Positions 1 to 9,333 of a DNA stretch of 64,000 nucleotides are shown one piece after another. The position numbers and the translations under genes are program-made. The stretch is from Ruminiclostridium hungatei. Lineage in GTDB: Bacteria; Bacillota; Clostridia; Acetivibrionales; DSM-1351. The notes under the pieces are model-generated. The model saw only the letters and a list, made by a program, of their open reading frames with translations, did no database searches and was not told where the DNA came from. Position 1 is the first letter of the stretch. Each line of letters begins with the position of its first letter. The stretch spans positions 62,001-126,000 of the forward strand of contig NZ_MZGX01000006.1 of assembly GCF_002051585.1 (NCBI RefSeq). Reading direction: 5' to 3'.

Positions 1-3000
1 AAGTCTGAAGACTTCGGAGGATAAACAATGATTTTCCCGCCGGAAAGACCTTTTCCGATGTAGTCATTGGAATCACCTTCCAATTCAAGCGTCATACCCT
101 TCGGTATGAAAGCTCCGAAGCTCTGTCCTGCCGAACCTACAAAATTGAGCTTGATGGTATCTTCAGGAAGACCGTCCTCACCGTATCTCTTGGATATTTC
201 ACTTCCTACTACGGTACCTACGACCCTGTCAACATTCTCGATTTTGAGCTTTGCCCTGATTGACTTCTTTTCGTCCAGAGCAGGCTTGCACATTCTGAGA
301 AGCTTTTTGATGCCCAGCGACTTATCCATCATGTGGTTCTGCTCCTGCATGTTGTATCTGCCCACATCTGCACCGGCATAAGGCTGGTAAAGTATTGCCG
401 ACAAATCAAGGTGCGCAGCCTTCCAATGCTTCACATTGTCCTTGGCTTTAAGTCTGTCTGTACGCCCAACCATCTCATTTATGCTTCTGAAGCCCAGCTT
501 GGCCATTATTTCACGCATTTCCTGAGCTATAAACCTCATAAAATTTTCAACATATTCCGGCTTCCCTGTGAAGTTCTTTCTCAGTTGCTCATTCTGAGTA
601 GCTATACCTACAGGACAGGTGTTCAGGTTACAAACCCTCATCATCACACAGCCAAGTACAATAAGAGGAGTTGTAGCAAAACCGAATTCTTCTGCGCCGA
701 GTAATGCAGCAATAACTACATCCTTACCCGAAAGCAGCTTACCGTCAGTTTCCAGAACTACTCTGTCTCTCAGCTTGTTAAGCACCAGGGTCTGATGGGT
801 TTCCGCAAGCCCCAGTTCCCACGGCAGACCGGCATTTTTTATGCTTGTCCACGGAGAAGCACCCGTGCCTCCGTCATACCCGCTGATAAGGATTACATCC
901 GCCTTGCCCTTTGCAACACCTGCTGCTATTGTACCGACGCCTACCTCGGAAACGAGCTTTACATTGATCCTTGCTTTATTGTTGGCATTTTTCAGGTCAT
1001 GGATAAGCTCAGCCAAATCCTCAATTGAATAAATATCGTGGTGAGGAGGCGGTGAAATCAGGTCCACGCCCGGAGTTGAATGCCTGACCTTGGCTATTTC
1101 AGGGTAAACCTTACGTCCCGGCAATTGTCCGCCTTCACCCGGCTTTGCACCCTGAGCCATCTTTATCTGTATTTCCACTGCATTTGCAAGATAATTGCTG
1201 GTAACACCGAAACGTCCTGAGGCAACCTGCTTGATGGCACTCTTCTTGGAGTCTCCGTTTGCCAGCACCTTAAATCTCTCCGGATTTTCTCCTCCTTCAC
1301 CGGTGTTGCTCTTTCCACCCAGTCTGTTCATGGCTATTGCCAGACATTCATGGGCTTCTTTGCTTATAGAACCGTAAGACATGGCTCCGGTCTTGAACCT
1401 CCTGACGATGGAATCAACAGATTCCACATCTTCCACAGGAATGGTGTCCCCAATGTTATAGTTGAACTCAAGTATACTTCTGAGAGTAATAATTTCTTCG
1501 TCATTTATCTTTTTGGAATATTTCTTAAATAACTGGTAATCCCCTTCACGACACGCTTTTTGAAGCATGTATATGGTTTCGGGATTATACATGTGTACTT
1601 CTCCGTCATCCTTGGACTGGAAAGTTCCTCCCACTTCAAGAGTATCTCTGTACGGAGATTCCACATAGGCACTTTCGTGTCTCATCTGGTTTTCCATGGC
1701 TATTTCTTCAATGCCGATACCTTCAAGTCTGGAAGGAGTCAGTGTGAAATACTTGTCTATAAGGTCCTTTCTAAGACCTACGGCTTCAAATATCTGAGCG
1801 CCGTGATAGCTTCGTATGGTGGATATACCCATCTTTGTGAGAACCTTAAGAACACCTTTTACAGTACCCTTTATAAAGTTCTTCTTGGCCTCCTCATAGG
1901 ACAGTGAGCCCAACAGGCCCTTTTCGGACAAATCTCTGATGGTTTCGTAGGAAAGGTATGGATTTATGGCAGTTACTCCGTAGCCGATAAGCGTACAGAA
2001 GTGGTGAACTTCTCTTGGTTCTCCCGACTCAAGCACAATACCCACACTTGTTCTTATTTCTCTTCTAATGAGGTGATGGTGGAGTCCTGACGAAGCCAGC
2101 AGTGCAGGAACTGCAGCATACTCCCTGTCCACTCCGCGGTCGGAGAGAATCAGTATGTTTGCACCTTCATTTATAGCTTTGTCAGCTTCCTTAAATATTC
2201 TTACCAATGCTTTTTCCATGGCCTTCGGTCCTTCTGCCACCTTATAAAGCGTCGATATGGTTGTAGCTCTGAAATGTTTATTATTTAAGTTTTTTAAAGT
2301 ATTAAGCTGATCGTTTGTCAAAACAGGGTGGTCAAGAAAAATACTCGCTGTCTTTTCCTGGTCGGGATCAAGCAGATTACCTGCCGTTCCAAGCAAAATA
2401 CTGCTTGAGGTGACAATTTCCTCTCTTATTCCGTCTATAGGAGGATTTGTTACCTGGGCAAACAACTGCTTGAAATACATATACAGCATTTGCGGTTTTT
2501 CAGACAGTACGGCCAAAGGAGTGTCCATACCCATGGCACCCACAGGATCGGCGCCTGAAACAGCCATAGGCAAAACATACTTGTTTACATCTTCATAAGT
2601 ATACCCGAAAGCTTTCTGCTGCTGCAGAAGATCTTCTCCGACCTTTTCTTCCTTCGATTTTTCAACAGGCATGTCATTCAGGCTGAAAACATGTTTCTTG
2701 ACCCAATCACCGTATGGATGCATCTTTGAGACGCTTTCCTTTATTTCTTCATCGGAAATGATTCTCTTGGCCTTTGTATCTATGAGAAGCATTCTTCCCG
2801 GTTCAAGTCTACCCTTGTATTTTACATTTTCAGGCTTTATGTCGACTACACCTACTTCAGACGCAAGTACAACCTTGTCGTCCTTTGTAACATAGTATCT
2901 TGAGGGACGAAGACCGTTTCTGTCAAGCATACCGCCGATTACGTCACCGTCTGTAAAAGCCATGGCGGCAGGACCGTCCCAGGGTTCCATTATGAAGTTC

Positions 3001-4031
3001 TGAAACTCATAGAAATCCTTTTTGGTTTTTGACATAAGGTCATTTTTTTCCCAGGGTTCGGGAATCATCATCAGAATGGCCTGGGGAAGTGGCTTTCCGG
3101 TAAGATACATAAATTCGAGGCTGTTATCAAACATGGATGAGTCGCTGCCTGTTTCATCAACAATGGGATATACCTTGTTGATGTCGTCAAAAAGCTTTGA
3201 GTCCATACATTTCTGACGTGCCTTCATCCAGTTGACATTACCTCTGATAGTGTTTATTTCACCGTTGTGTACAAGATATCTGTTAGGATGTGCTCTTTCC
3301 CAGCTCGGGAAGGTATTTGTACTGAATCTTGAGTGAACCATTGCCAGAGCTGAAACAAAATCCAGGTCGGACAGATCCAGATAAAAATTCCTCAATTGTT
3401 CGGCAGTAAGCATGCCTTTATAAACGATAGTTTTTGAAGACAGGCTTGCTATATAGAAAATACTTCCCTTGTCTTCGCACATGGGTCCGATTACTTTTTC
3501 GGATCTTTTCCTGATAGTGTAAAGCTTTCTTTCAAATTCCATCTCACTTGAAATACTTGGTGATTTTTCAATGAAAACCTGGATGAATCTCGGCATAACA
3601 GATTTCGCACTGACTCCTATTGTAGTCACATCAATAGGCACTTCTCTCCAGCCAAGTATCTTCTGGCCTTCCTCCTGAACGATCTTTTCAAAAGCTTCAA
3701 TCTGCGTTTTTCTGAAATCCTCATATTTGTGAGCAAATATCATACCTACGCCGTAATTGCCTTTTTCAGGCAGTTGGAAGCCTAATACTTCACATTCTCT
3801 TTTGAAAAAGTCATGGGGAATCTGTACCAGTATCCCGGCTCCGTCACCTGTATTTTCGTCTGCTCCGCTGGCTCCTCTGTGATTCAAGTTTTCCAGTACG
3901 GTTAACGCGTCAGCAACGATATCATGGGATTTTTCTCCTTTTATGTTTACGACAAACCCCATTCCACATGCATCATGTTCTAATGCCGGGTCGTAAAGCC
4001 CCTGCTTGTTTGGTAAACCATATTTTTGCAT
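1..4031 (-). CDS. gltB: Glutamate synthase large subunit (5' part; C-terminus beyond window)
   Basis: The large subunit of glutamate synthase transfers the amide nitrogen of glutamine to 2-oxoglutarate. About 1,343 codons are present; the family is usually about 1,500 residues, so the end lies off the left edge. The start ATG gives a 21-residue propeptide followed by Cys22 (reading ACGMGFV), the N-terminal nucleophile of class II amidotransferases that is exposed after processing. Translating nucleotides 600-660 gives [15 protein letters not shown], the C-x5-C-x4-C ligand set of the [3Fe-4S] cluster. The last visible stretch ([10 protein letters not shown], then [14 protein letters not shown]) is the GXGXG beta-helix domain. 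No frameshift is visible. The gene is preceded by 266 bp of A+T-rich DNA and so probably has its own promoter. A small-subunit gene is not visible and would have to lie outside the window. Confidence 0.97.
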   Translation of the reverse strand, partial: MQKYGLPNKQGLYDPALEHDACGMGFVVNIKGEKSHDIVADALTVLENLNHRGASGADENTGDGAGILVQIPHDFFKRECEVLGFQLPEKGNYGVGMIFAHKYEDFRKTQIEAFEKIVQEEGQKILGWREVPIDVTTIGVSAKSVMPRFIQVFIEKSPSISSEMEFERKLYTIRKRSEKVIGPMCEDKGSIFYIASLSSKTIVYKGMLTAEQLRNFYLDLSDLDFVSALAMVHSRFSTNTFPSWERAHPNRYLVHNGEINTIRGNVNWMKARQKCMDSKLFDDINKVYPIVDETGSDSSMFDNSLEFMYLTGKPLPQAILMMIPEPWEKNDLMSKTKKDFYEFQNFIMEPWDGPAAMAFTDGDVIGGMLDRNGLRPSRYYVTKDDKVVLASEVGVVDIKPENVKYKGRLEPGRMLLIDTKAKRIISDEEIKESVSKMHPYGDWVKKHVFSLNDMPVEKSKEEKVGEDLLQQQKAFGYTYEDVNKYVLPMAVSGADPVGAMGMDTPLAVLSEKPQMLYMYFKQLFAQVTNPPIDGIREEIVTSSSILLGTAGNLLDPDQEKTASIFLDHPVLTNDQLNTLKNLNNKHFRATTISTLYKVAEGPKAMEKALVRIFKEADKAINEGANILILSDRGVDREYAAVPALLASSGLHHHLIRREIRTSVGIVLESGEPREVHHFCTLIGYGVTAINPYLSYETIRDLSEKGLLGSLSYEEAKKNFIKGTVKGVLKVLTKMGISTIRSYHGAQIFEAVGLRKDLIDKYFTLTPSRLEGIGIEEIAMENQMRHESAYVESPYRDTLEVGGTFQSKDDGEVHMYNPETIYMLQKACREGDYQLFKKYSKKINDEEIITLRSILEFNYNIGDTIPVEDVESVDSIVRRFKTGAMSYGSISKEAHECLAIAMNRLGGKSNTGEGGENPERFKVLANGDSKKSAIKQVASGRFGVTSNYLANAVEIQIKMAQGAKPGEGGQLPGRKVYPEIAKVRHSTPGVDLISPPPHHDIYSIEDLAELIHDLKNANNKARINVKLVSEVGVGTIAAGVAKGKADVILISGYDGGTGASPWTSIKNAGLPWELGLAETHQTLVLNKLRDRVVLETDGKLLSGKDVVIAALLGAEEFGFATTPLIVLGCVMMRVCNLNTCPVGIATQNEQLRKNFTGKPEYVENFMRFIAQEMREIMAKLGFRSINEMVGRTDRLKAKDNVKHWKAAHLDLSAILYQPYAGADVGRYNMQEQNHMMDKSLGIKKLLRMCKPALDEKKSIRAKLKIENVDRVVGTVVGSEISKRYGEDGLPEDTIKLNFVGSAGQSFGAFIPKGMTLELEGDSNDYIGKGLSGGKIIVYPPKSSD

Positions 4032-4073
4032 ATTTCACACCCTTAATTCTATTTATATATTTTTTATACATCA

Positions 4074-4102
4074 ATTCTAACATAAAACATGCAAATTTTA
4101 AA
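4074..4102 (-). promoter_or_regulatory. Candidate gltB promoter (extended -10)
   Basis: On the minus strand an extended -10 (TGTTAGAAT) lies about 43 bp upstream of the gltB start, with a weak -35 (TTTAAA) 17 bp further up. The surrounding 266 bp is very A+T rich and holds no gene that I can see, so other promoters are possible. Confidence 0.35.
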
Positions 4103-4297
4103 AGTATTTATTTGGAATTTTTCATGGTTTTTTGATTTTAAACCCAAACTTTTATATTTTTTTTGTGCTGAAACCCAAATAAACAAGCCTATTTCCCGAG
4201 TAAATCCATTTTGTAGAAAAATTTAAATTTTGCAAATTAATTTTTGTGAATATTTATTAATTTGCAATTTTTGAAATTAAAACCTTCAAATTTAACT

Positions 4298-5125
4298 TTA
4301 ATATGAAAATATTTCACCCACTCCAACCTCCTTCAAATTTACCACCCCTGCCAGGGAAATTTTAGAGGCCAGATCGGTACAGTGGCAGGTATGAACTTCC
4401 TTTGGAGCCAGCTTTTTCATATAGGCCAGGGTTTTCTCCAACCGTACTTCAGAAGGCTTTAAAAGATGAAATCCCCCTATAATGTCCACTACCCTGTCAT
4501 CTCCGCAAACCTTTTTTGCATATTCCACTATATTGCATATTCCGGAGTGGGAACAACCAGTTATTACCACGATGCCCTCCCGGGTTTTATACGCCAGAGC
4601 GGTATCGTCCATGATATAATCAGGTACCTCCACTCCATTGTCGAGGGTGATACCTATGGGTTCAGTATTTTCAAAATCGTTTGTCCTTTCTATCTCCCCC
4701 AGAAAAACCAGCTTTTCGGTAATCCATACGGTTTTTTTGGTTAAATTCAGGTTAAAGGCGCTTTCCACCATCTGCCGGGAATAAATAAAGCCTATCTGCT
4801 CTCCCTTATCAATCTTGGTAACCAGTGAACCGGGATGGGCAAGCAAGGTGGGCCTTAAAGAGTCTGCCCCGCTGTAATAATCCAATATTCCAAAAAGGTT
4901 GACCATTCCCCAGGTGTGATCCAGGTGCCCGTGGGAAAGTACCAGATAGTCGGTTTTCTTCAAATCTATCCCCATCTTGGAGGCATTTCTTAAAAAAATG
5001 TCCGAATAGCCCACATCAAAAAGAAGCCTTTTACCTTCCTCTTCTATATAATAGGACAGACCGGGTTCTCCAAAATAATTCTTGTCAATGGTTGTGTTAT
5101 TGTCCACCAAAACAGTTAATTTCAT
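4298..5125 (-). CDS. Metallo-beta-lactamase-fold metal-dependent hydrolase (COG1237 type)
   Basis: A cytoplasmic protein of 275 residues with the metallo-beta-lactamase fold. The metal-binding motif reads SHGHLDHTWG at about residues 64-73, and a second conserved block, ITGCSHSGICN near residue 190, is typical of the COG1237 group. That group contains proteins named after dihydropterin-ribofuranosyl-aminobenzene 5'-phosphate synthase. The length fits the group. The ATG start has GAGAGG a few bases upstream. The gene lies between gltB and the anti-sigma gene on the same strand, separated from each by more than 100 bp, so it is probably transcribed alone. The substrate cannot be deduced from sequence; the archaeal pterin role is a family label, not evidence for this protein. 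Confidence 0.85.
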   Translation of the reverse strand: MKLTVLVDNNTTIDKNYFGEPGLSYYIEEEGKRLLFDVGYSDIFLRNASKMGIDLKKTDYLVLSHGHLDHTWGMVNLFGILDYYSGADSLRPTLLAHPGSLVTKIDKGEQIGFIYSRQMVESAFNLNLTKKTVWITEKLVFLGEIERTNDFENTEPIGITLDNGVEVPDYIMDDTALAYKTREGIVVITGCSHSGICNIVEYAKKVCGDDRVVDIIGGFHLLKPSEVRLEKTLAYMKKLAPKEVHTCHCTDLASKISLAGVVNLKEVGVGEIFSY

Positions 5126-5237
5126 ACTGACCTCTCCGGCTTGGTCACTCCTGATGCCAAACCCCGTTTTTTATAAAATTATATCACTTTTTTCATAAGT
5201 CACCCATTACCAGAGACAGCATTCAGGGGGTATGCTG

Positions 5238-6380
5238 CTACCAGACTGTTATCTCATCCACCCTGCAGGAATATATTTCAGGGTTCTCCTTTAATTTCAG
5301 AAGTTCCTTTGCATCTCCCGAAATAACAGCCCCAATGTACAGTACTCCGTTATTTTTCACATATTCAAGCATTTTTCCGGTGTCGCCCAGGGCCTGCCGT
5401 CCGCCATTGGTGTAGTACTCGGATATATATGAAGCAAGGTGCTCATTCTCCTTTATCTTTTCAAGACCATACAGCATAACCTCTTTGTGTGTTTCATCAT
5501 CGTAGGAATCAAAGCTGTTAATAAAATCGGTATCATCCATTTTGGAGCTGTTGCCGTTATTAATAATATAATAATAAGACGGATTGTAATTTGCCAGTGC
5601 CAGGGTTGAGCCGGTGTCTGCCAGCATATCCACGGTAAATCCCCCGGAAGGCAGGAAGTATTGAGCACCCAGAGCAGCCTTTGCCTCTCCGGGTGTCAAT
5701 TTATGCCTGTAGGTAACAAATATCTGCGCATTGGTGCCGGACGGCGCCTTCTCCAGCAGACTCCATTCCGTTGGATTAAAATAAGTGTCCTTGTTTACAG
5801 CATAAAACAAGTCCCTGTTATAGTAGCTGAGCTTTTCCTCCAAAGAAACCCTGGGCTTTTTAAGCCTTCCGAAGGAGTAGCTTACCGAAAGCTCCAGCCT
5901 GCCTGCTTCTCTGCTGATACCTTTTGTCAGCTCGCAGGAAAAATCCTGCTTGTAAAATTGGGTACTGTTTCTACCGCCGATCACTGCCTTATCAGGAAAA
6001 GCCATATGAATGAAATCACTTGCAAAATGCTGCTCCTGAGCAAACCTGTCTTCATCTATTCTAAAGACGCTGCCCAGAACAGACATAAGCGAAAGATAAA
6101 GCAAGGGAACGATTACAATACAGGCCAGCAAGGTAATAACCGTGACCCTGGCAATTCTTGCAACCATTCTTCTGTTTATCCTTTTGCCCGTCAGCTTTTC
6201 AGAAGGTACTCCGCTGTCCAGCCCGGCCTTCAGTTCAGCTTCAAAAAGCTTCTCCTCCTGTCGGAGATACTCACTCATTGCAGTAAACCTGTCCAGTTCG
6301 CATTCTACCTTCTCTGCTTCCTCATTACTGAGTTCTCCCTTTTTGTATAAATCCAGCTTTTCTTTGAAATCCTCGGTCAT
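5238..6380 (-). CDS. Membrane-anchored anti-sigma factor (Sigma_reg_N/C type)
   Basis: This 380-residue protein has a short cytoplasmic N-terminal region rich in Glu and Lys, one transmembrane segment at about residues 76-105, and a large extracytoplasmic C-terminal domain. This matches Bacillota anti-sigma factors with Sigma_reg_N and Sigma_reg_C domains, which hold an ECF sigma factor at the membrane until a signal releases it. The start codon lies one base past the sigma-gene stop codon, and its ribosome site (GGGGAGG) lies inside the end of the sigma gene, so translation is probably coupled. A short hairpin (CAGCAT/ATGCTG) directly follows the stop codon but lacks a U-tract. The signal it senses is unknown. 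Confidence 0.82.
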   Translation of the reverse strand: MTEDFKEKLDLYKKGELSNEEAEKVECELDRFTAMSEYLRQEEKLFEAELKAGLDSGVPSEKLTGKRINRRMVARIARVTVITLLACIVIVPLLYLSLMSVLGSVFRIDEDRFAQEQHFASDFIHMAFPDKAVIGGRNSTQFYKQDFSCELTKGISREAGRLELSVSYSFGRLKKPRVSLEEKLSYYNRDLFYAVNKDTYFNPTEWSLLEKAPSGTNAQIFVTYRHKLTPGEAKAALGAQYFLPSGGFTVDMLADTGSTLALANYNPSYYYIINNGNSSKMDDTDFINSFDSYDDETHKEVMLYGLEKIKENEHLASYISEYYTNGGRQALGDTGKMLEYVKNNGVLYIGAVISGDAKELLKLKENPEIYSCRVDEITVW

Positions 6381-6381
6381 T

Positions 6382-6888
6382 TTACAGCCTCCCCTTCTCT
6401 CTTAATGTTTTCCTTGCCCGGTATATAAGATTTGTAACCGCAGAAACCGATACCCCCATTATTACGGCAGCCTCCTGGTAGCTCAGTTCATTTATAAGAC
6501 ACAATACAACAGCCTGACGCTGGTTTTCCGGAAGCAGCCTTAACTTTGAAATAACCTTTGACAGCCGGGCCCTGTCCTCCACCTCGTCCTGTATGTCCCG
6601 GGAGGCTTGCGGGGAAAGTATTTCGTCCTCCGTGAGCTTTACCCTGCTGTTTTTCCTTATGTAATCCACATGGAGGTTATGAGCTACGGTCAGCAGCCAG
6701 GACTTAATGCGGGCATCGGGAAAGTCCATAAGGCACATGGCCTTGACAAACACATCCTGGGTCAGGTCCTCAGCCTTTTGCCTGTTGAAGGTCAAGCTGT
6801 ATAAATAGCGGTATATTATTTTATAGTAGTCCCTGTACAGCATGGCAAATATATCAGCTTCCAAGCATTCACCCCCGGCCTGTTGCAT
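6382..6888 (-). CDS. ECF-type RNA polymerase sigma factor
   Basis: An extracytoplasmic-function sigma factor of about 168 residues. Region 2 is visible as YRYLYSLTFNRQKAEDLTQD followed by VFVKAM, with the typical AEDLTQDVF block. Region 4 carries the helix-turn-helix ELSYQEAAVIMGVSVSAVTN near the C-terminus. The partner is the anti-sigma gene immediately downstream. The start is uncertain: I chose the first ATG, but a TTG 24 bases downstream has a better ribosome site (GGGGGTGA), and a TTG 12 bases upstream is also open. A TATAAT lies about 35 bp upstream without a good -35 box, so the promoter was not assigned. Factors of this type usually autoregulate, which is inference here. Confidence 0.9.
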   Translation of the reverse strand: MQQAGGECLEADIFAMLYRDYYKIIYRYLYSLTFNRQKAEDLTQDVFVKAMCLMDFPDARIKSWLLTVAHNLHVDYIRKNSRVKLTEDEILSPQASRDIQDEVEDRARLSKVISKLRLLPENQRQAVVLCLINELSYQEAAVIMGVSVSAVTNLIYRARKTLREKGRL

Positions 6889-6947
6889 ACTTTTATACAA
6901 TATACGATTTACTTCCTATTATATCGCATTTAAATTTACCCGTTTTT

Positions 6948-7152
6948 AAATTTAAACTGTAGTGCTGGTTAATAAAGTCTTTAAGCGACAAGTTTGCAAG
7001 TCCCGGGAGGGCGGCTTTAAAAAAATACGCAGTATGATTAAAAGCTTTTCGCCAAAGCGTTATATACAAGCATTTATTTGAAGCCCGTCCGGGAGTGAGT
7101 TGTGTTTTCTGGCTGTTACCACATTTTTAATCAGCACTACAGGTTAATTTAA
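6948..7152. mobile_element. Inverted-repeat element, copy A (MITE-like, ~205 bp)
   Basis: This stretch between the ECF sigma gene and rnz carries no gene. Its left end reads TTTAAACTGTAGTGCTGGTT and its right end, read on the other strand, TTAAATTAACCTGTAGTGC, so it has inverted ends of roughly 22 bp. The inner arms are also partly complementary (CCCGGGAGGGCGGCTTTAAA against TTTGAAGCCCGTCCGGGAG), allowing a long hairpin. The same ends and inner blocks recur at 54.3, 60.5, 61.9 and 63.8 kb. Compared with the 60.5-kb copy it lacks about 120 bp of the middle. It has no coding capacity, so it would be non-autonomous if it moves. Confidence 0.75.
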
Positions 7153-7201
7153 CCGTTTTATGGGTTGCTTTCTATGCCTGCCGGAATTGCCCGTAAAATT
7201 C

Positions 7202-7236
7202 AAAGGCCCGGATGCAGTCAAGTCATCCGGGCCTTT
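7202..7236 (-). terminator. Strong hairpin after rnz
   Basis: A perfect 13-bp stem (AAAGGCCCGGATG with CATCCGGGCCTTT) and a 9-base loop lie 11 bp past the rnz stop codon. The stem itself ends in TTT on the minus strand, but the run of T beyond it is interrupted, so termination may be factor-assisted. Confidence 0.7.
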
Positions 7237-7247
7237 AACACAATATT

Positions 7248-8159
7248 TCATTCCTTGAATTTTATATTCTTTTTCATCAGATCGCTGCCCACAACAGTAT
7301 TTTTAAATATGTCCCGGACCGAAGCTTCAAATTCCCGGGGCCTTTCCAAAGACGGACTGAAATGGGTCAGCCACAGCTCTCCCACCTCCCCGTACCGTGC
7401 AAGCAGCGCAGCTTCTGAAAATAACATATGCTTCTTTTCCACAGCTTTTTCAAGCTCGTGATTATGACCGTACATTCCTTCACATATGAAAAGCTCCGAA
7501 CCTTTAATGAAGTCCACCAGACTTTCCACAGGCCGCGTATCGGTACAATAGCATACCTTTATACCTTTTCTCGGCTTTCCCATAACCATTTCAGGGCTGA
7601 TAAGCCTGTCTCCCAGCCGGATTTCCTCTCCCCTCTGAAGCAGGCCCCAGAAGTTCACAGGTATCCCCAGCTCCTCCGCCCTTGTACTGTCAAACCTGCC
7701 CTGTCTGCGTATTTCAAAGCTGTAGGCCAGGCAGGGCATCCAATGTTCAACAGGAATACTTCTTATATATACATCATCCAATTGAACTTCTGAAACTTGA
7801 TTTACCGGCAGTTCCAGAAGTTTCAGGTCATAGGGAAGCCGCGGAGCTATTACCATCAGACCCTCCACAACCATCCTTATTCCGGGAGGACCCATAAGTA
7901 TCAGCGGTTCTTCTCTGCCCGAGTTTCCCAGTGTCAAAAGCAAACCAGGAAGCCCTGCCACATGATCCGCATGGTAATGGGTGAACAGCACGGCATCAAT
8001 TGCCTTAAAACCCCAGCCGCAAAGCCTGACAGGTATTTGTCCGGCCTCTCCGCAATCCACCAGCAGCATTCTGCCCTTGCAACGCATTAATAATGAGGTC
8101 AGCCACCGGTCAGGAAGCGGCATCATTCCCCCGGTTCCCAGTAAACAAACATCCAGCAT
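7248..8159 (-). CDS. rnz: Ribonuclease Z (tRNA 3' processing)
   Basis: RNase Z is a zinc endonuclease that removes the 3' trailer from precursor tRNAs. The protein has 303 residues, close to the usual 300-310. It opens with the typical beta-strand LGTGGMMPLP; the metal motif THYHADHVAGLPGLL lies near residue 60, further ligands appear in CYCTDTRP and in ELWLTHFSPS near residue 270, and the GPPG block near residue 90 fits the family. The ATG has GGAGA upstream. It stands alone on the minus strand with a strong hairpin after it. Nothing in the sequence is unusual. Confidence 0.92.
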   Translation of the reverse strand: MLDVCLLGTGGMMPLPDRWLTSLLMRCKGRMLLVDCGEAGQIPVRLCGWGFKAIDAVLFTHYHADHVAGLPGLLLTLGNSGREEPLILMGPPGIRMVVEGLMVIAPRLPYDLKLLELPVNQVSEVQLDDVYIRSIPVEHWMPCLAYSFEIRRQGRFDSTRAEELGIPVNFWGLLQRGEEIRLGDRLISPEMVMGKPRKGIKVCYCTDTRPVESLVDFIKGSELFICEGMYGHNHELEKAVEKKHMLFSEAALLARYGEVGELWLTHFSPSLERPREFEASVRDIFKNTVVGSDLMKKNIKFKE

Positions 8160-8246
8160 TTTTTTCTCCGATTATTATAATGGTTCTTCCCGTTATGTTT
8201 TGCATTTTTTAATAATTATATAAAACTTTATTCAAGGACTGCCGGG

Positions 8247-8762
8247 TCAGCTAACCCTTACATCCCTGCTGTGCCTGTTGGCATAGCTGCTTGCTACAAA
8301 AGCCTCGGGCTTTATTTTGGTATCTATGCCCATTCCCTCGAAGTAACCCACCATTTCCCTTATAAGTCTCCGGGTTTCTCCCTTTGTCCCAACGTCAATA
8401 TGGGCCTCCAGCCTGCAGTCGAAGTTTTCATATCTGGCCACGAAGTCGTAAAGAGAGGACATCAGCTCCGTATTAAGCATATTTGCAAATTCGTACGTCA
8501 ACTGCGTCTCCTTTGAAATCTTCTCTCTCAGGCTTATATACCTTCTGTTCTGAATTCTTTTGGATATGCAGCCCCAGGCACCGCTGCCCTCCCTGTGAAT
8601 ATATATTCCGGTTGCAAAACAGGTAAACTTACCCTTTGTCTGTGAATCGGTTCCCACAGCCAGCCTGTATTTGCAGTCAGGATTCATTTTTATAAAATAT
8701 CTTATACTTGCTACCACATCTGCAAAACTCATGTTCTTTTGTACCGAATTAAAAAATTTCAT
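8247..8762 (-). CDS. YkuK-like ribonuclease H-like protein (DUF458)
   Basis: A cytoplasmic protein of about 171 residues resembling Bacillus YkuK (DUF458), predicted to have a ribonuclease-H-like fold. The characteristic block is RLAVGTDSQTKGKFTCFATG, where the acidic residue in the GTDSQ strand would be a metal ligand; a second acidic strand follows in LEAHIDVGTKGETRRLI. I set the start at the ATG preceded by GGTGG. An open frame extends 20 codons further but has no ribosome site there. The biological function of the family is not established. Upstream lies the terminator of the small cysteine-rich gene, so it is probably a separate transcription unit. Confidence 0.8.
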   Translation of the reverse strand: MKFFNSVQKNMSFADVVASIRYFIKMNPDCKYRLAVGTDSQTKGKFTCFATGIYIHREGSGAWGCISKRIQNRRYISLREKISKETQLTYEFANMLNTELMSSLYDFVARYENFDCRLEAHIDVGTKGETRRLIREMVGYFEGMGIDTKIKPEAFVASSYANRHSRDVRVS

Positions 8763-8850
8763 TTTTCCACCAGCTTTCTTAAATAACAAAACCACTTTTT
8801 CTTGCGCGGTGTACACGCGCATATTTTTATATCTTCAAAGACAATAAAAA

Positions 8851-8883
8851 AGTGATTAAATCCATATCACCGGATTAATCACT
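8851..8883 (-). terminator. Intrinsic terminator of the small cysteine-rich gene
   Basis: On the minus strand the stem AGTGATTAATCC / GGATTTAATCACT (one bulged base, 8-base loop) is followed directly by TTTTTTATTG. It lies 41 bp after the stop codon of the 48-residue gene and defines that gene as a separate monocistronic unit. Confidence 0.75.
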
Positions 8884-8923
8884 CTCGCTTGTAAATGTCA
8901 ATATTCCAGGATTCACCTTAAAA

Positions 8924-9070
8924 TCATAAGGGGAGTTCCTTTCCGCAGCATTTATTCAAATGAGGATCAAACCAGTGCAGGTTACCATTAAAACATTGAT
9001 TTCCCTGTGTATCTGCCTTGTTTATTTTTTGCGTACAAAGGTCAATAGAATACATATTGATACAATACAT
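8924..9070 (-). CDS. Small cysteine-rich protein, 48 residues, unknown function
   Basis: A short gene that is easily missed. It starts MYCINMYSIDLC and ends in KCCGKELPL; cysteines are at positions 3, 12, 26, 41 and 42, with His32 and His37 between. The evidence that it is real is its setting: an excellent ribosome site (AAAGGAGGG, 7 bases before ATG), a good promoter upstream (TTGACC-18-TAAAAT) and an intrinsic terminator downstream. It has no signal peptide or membrane segment. It is transcribed divergently from the heterodimeric ABC exporter starting at 9.3 kb. It could be a metal-binding protein, a thiol-based sensor, or a precursor peptide exported by that transporter. I do not recognise a family, and no modifying enzyme gene is next to it. 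Confidence 0.7.
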   Translation of the reverse strand: MYCINMYSIDLCTQKINKADTQGNQCFNGNLHWFDPHLNKCCGKELPL

Positions 9071-9151
9071 TGCCAGACCCTCCTTTCGTAAATTTGTACT
9101 TCCCGTTTTATCGGTGAATAATATTTGCTCCCCTTTTCAGGGTTCTTATGA

Positions 9152-9181
9152 ATTTTACAATATATAGCATGTCCCGGTCAA
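9152..9181 (-). promoter_or_regulatory. Promoter of the small cysteine-rich gene
   Basis: On the minus strand TTGACC and TAAAAT are separated by 18 bp, with the -10 about 82 bp upstream of the ATG of the 48-residue gene. The 5' untranslated region would therefore be about 75 bases. Confidence 0.5.
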
Positions 9182-9200
9182 TAATTTCCCAGTATTGTAA

Positions 9201-9269
9201 TTTGAATGTAAATAAACTGTTATATAATAGAAAAATCTTTAAGCCATTGCCACATTTTTTTGATATAAT
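9201..9269 (+). promoter_or_regulatory. Two candidate promoters for the ABC exporter operon
   Basis: The upstream candidate is TTTGAA-16-TATAAT (9201-9228). The downstream one is an extended -10, TGATATAAT (9261-9269), without a clear -35 box. Both face the exporter genes and diverge from the small-gene promoter at 9152-9181, so one 130-bp region would serve both directions. Confidence 0.5.
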
Positions 9270-9333
9270 GAATTCATTGAAAATATACTGAGTACCATAT
9301 ATGTATACGGCTGACAAGGGGAATAATAAAGCT

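Noticed and set aside
5661-6350. Plus-strand frame of 229 codons opposite the anti-sigma gene
   Set aside because: It is a long antisense shadow of the anti-sigma gene. The minus-strand protein has clear domains, a ribosome site and coupling to the sigma gene.
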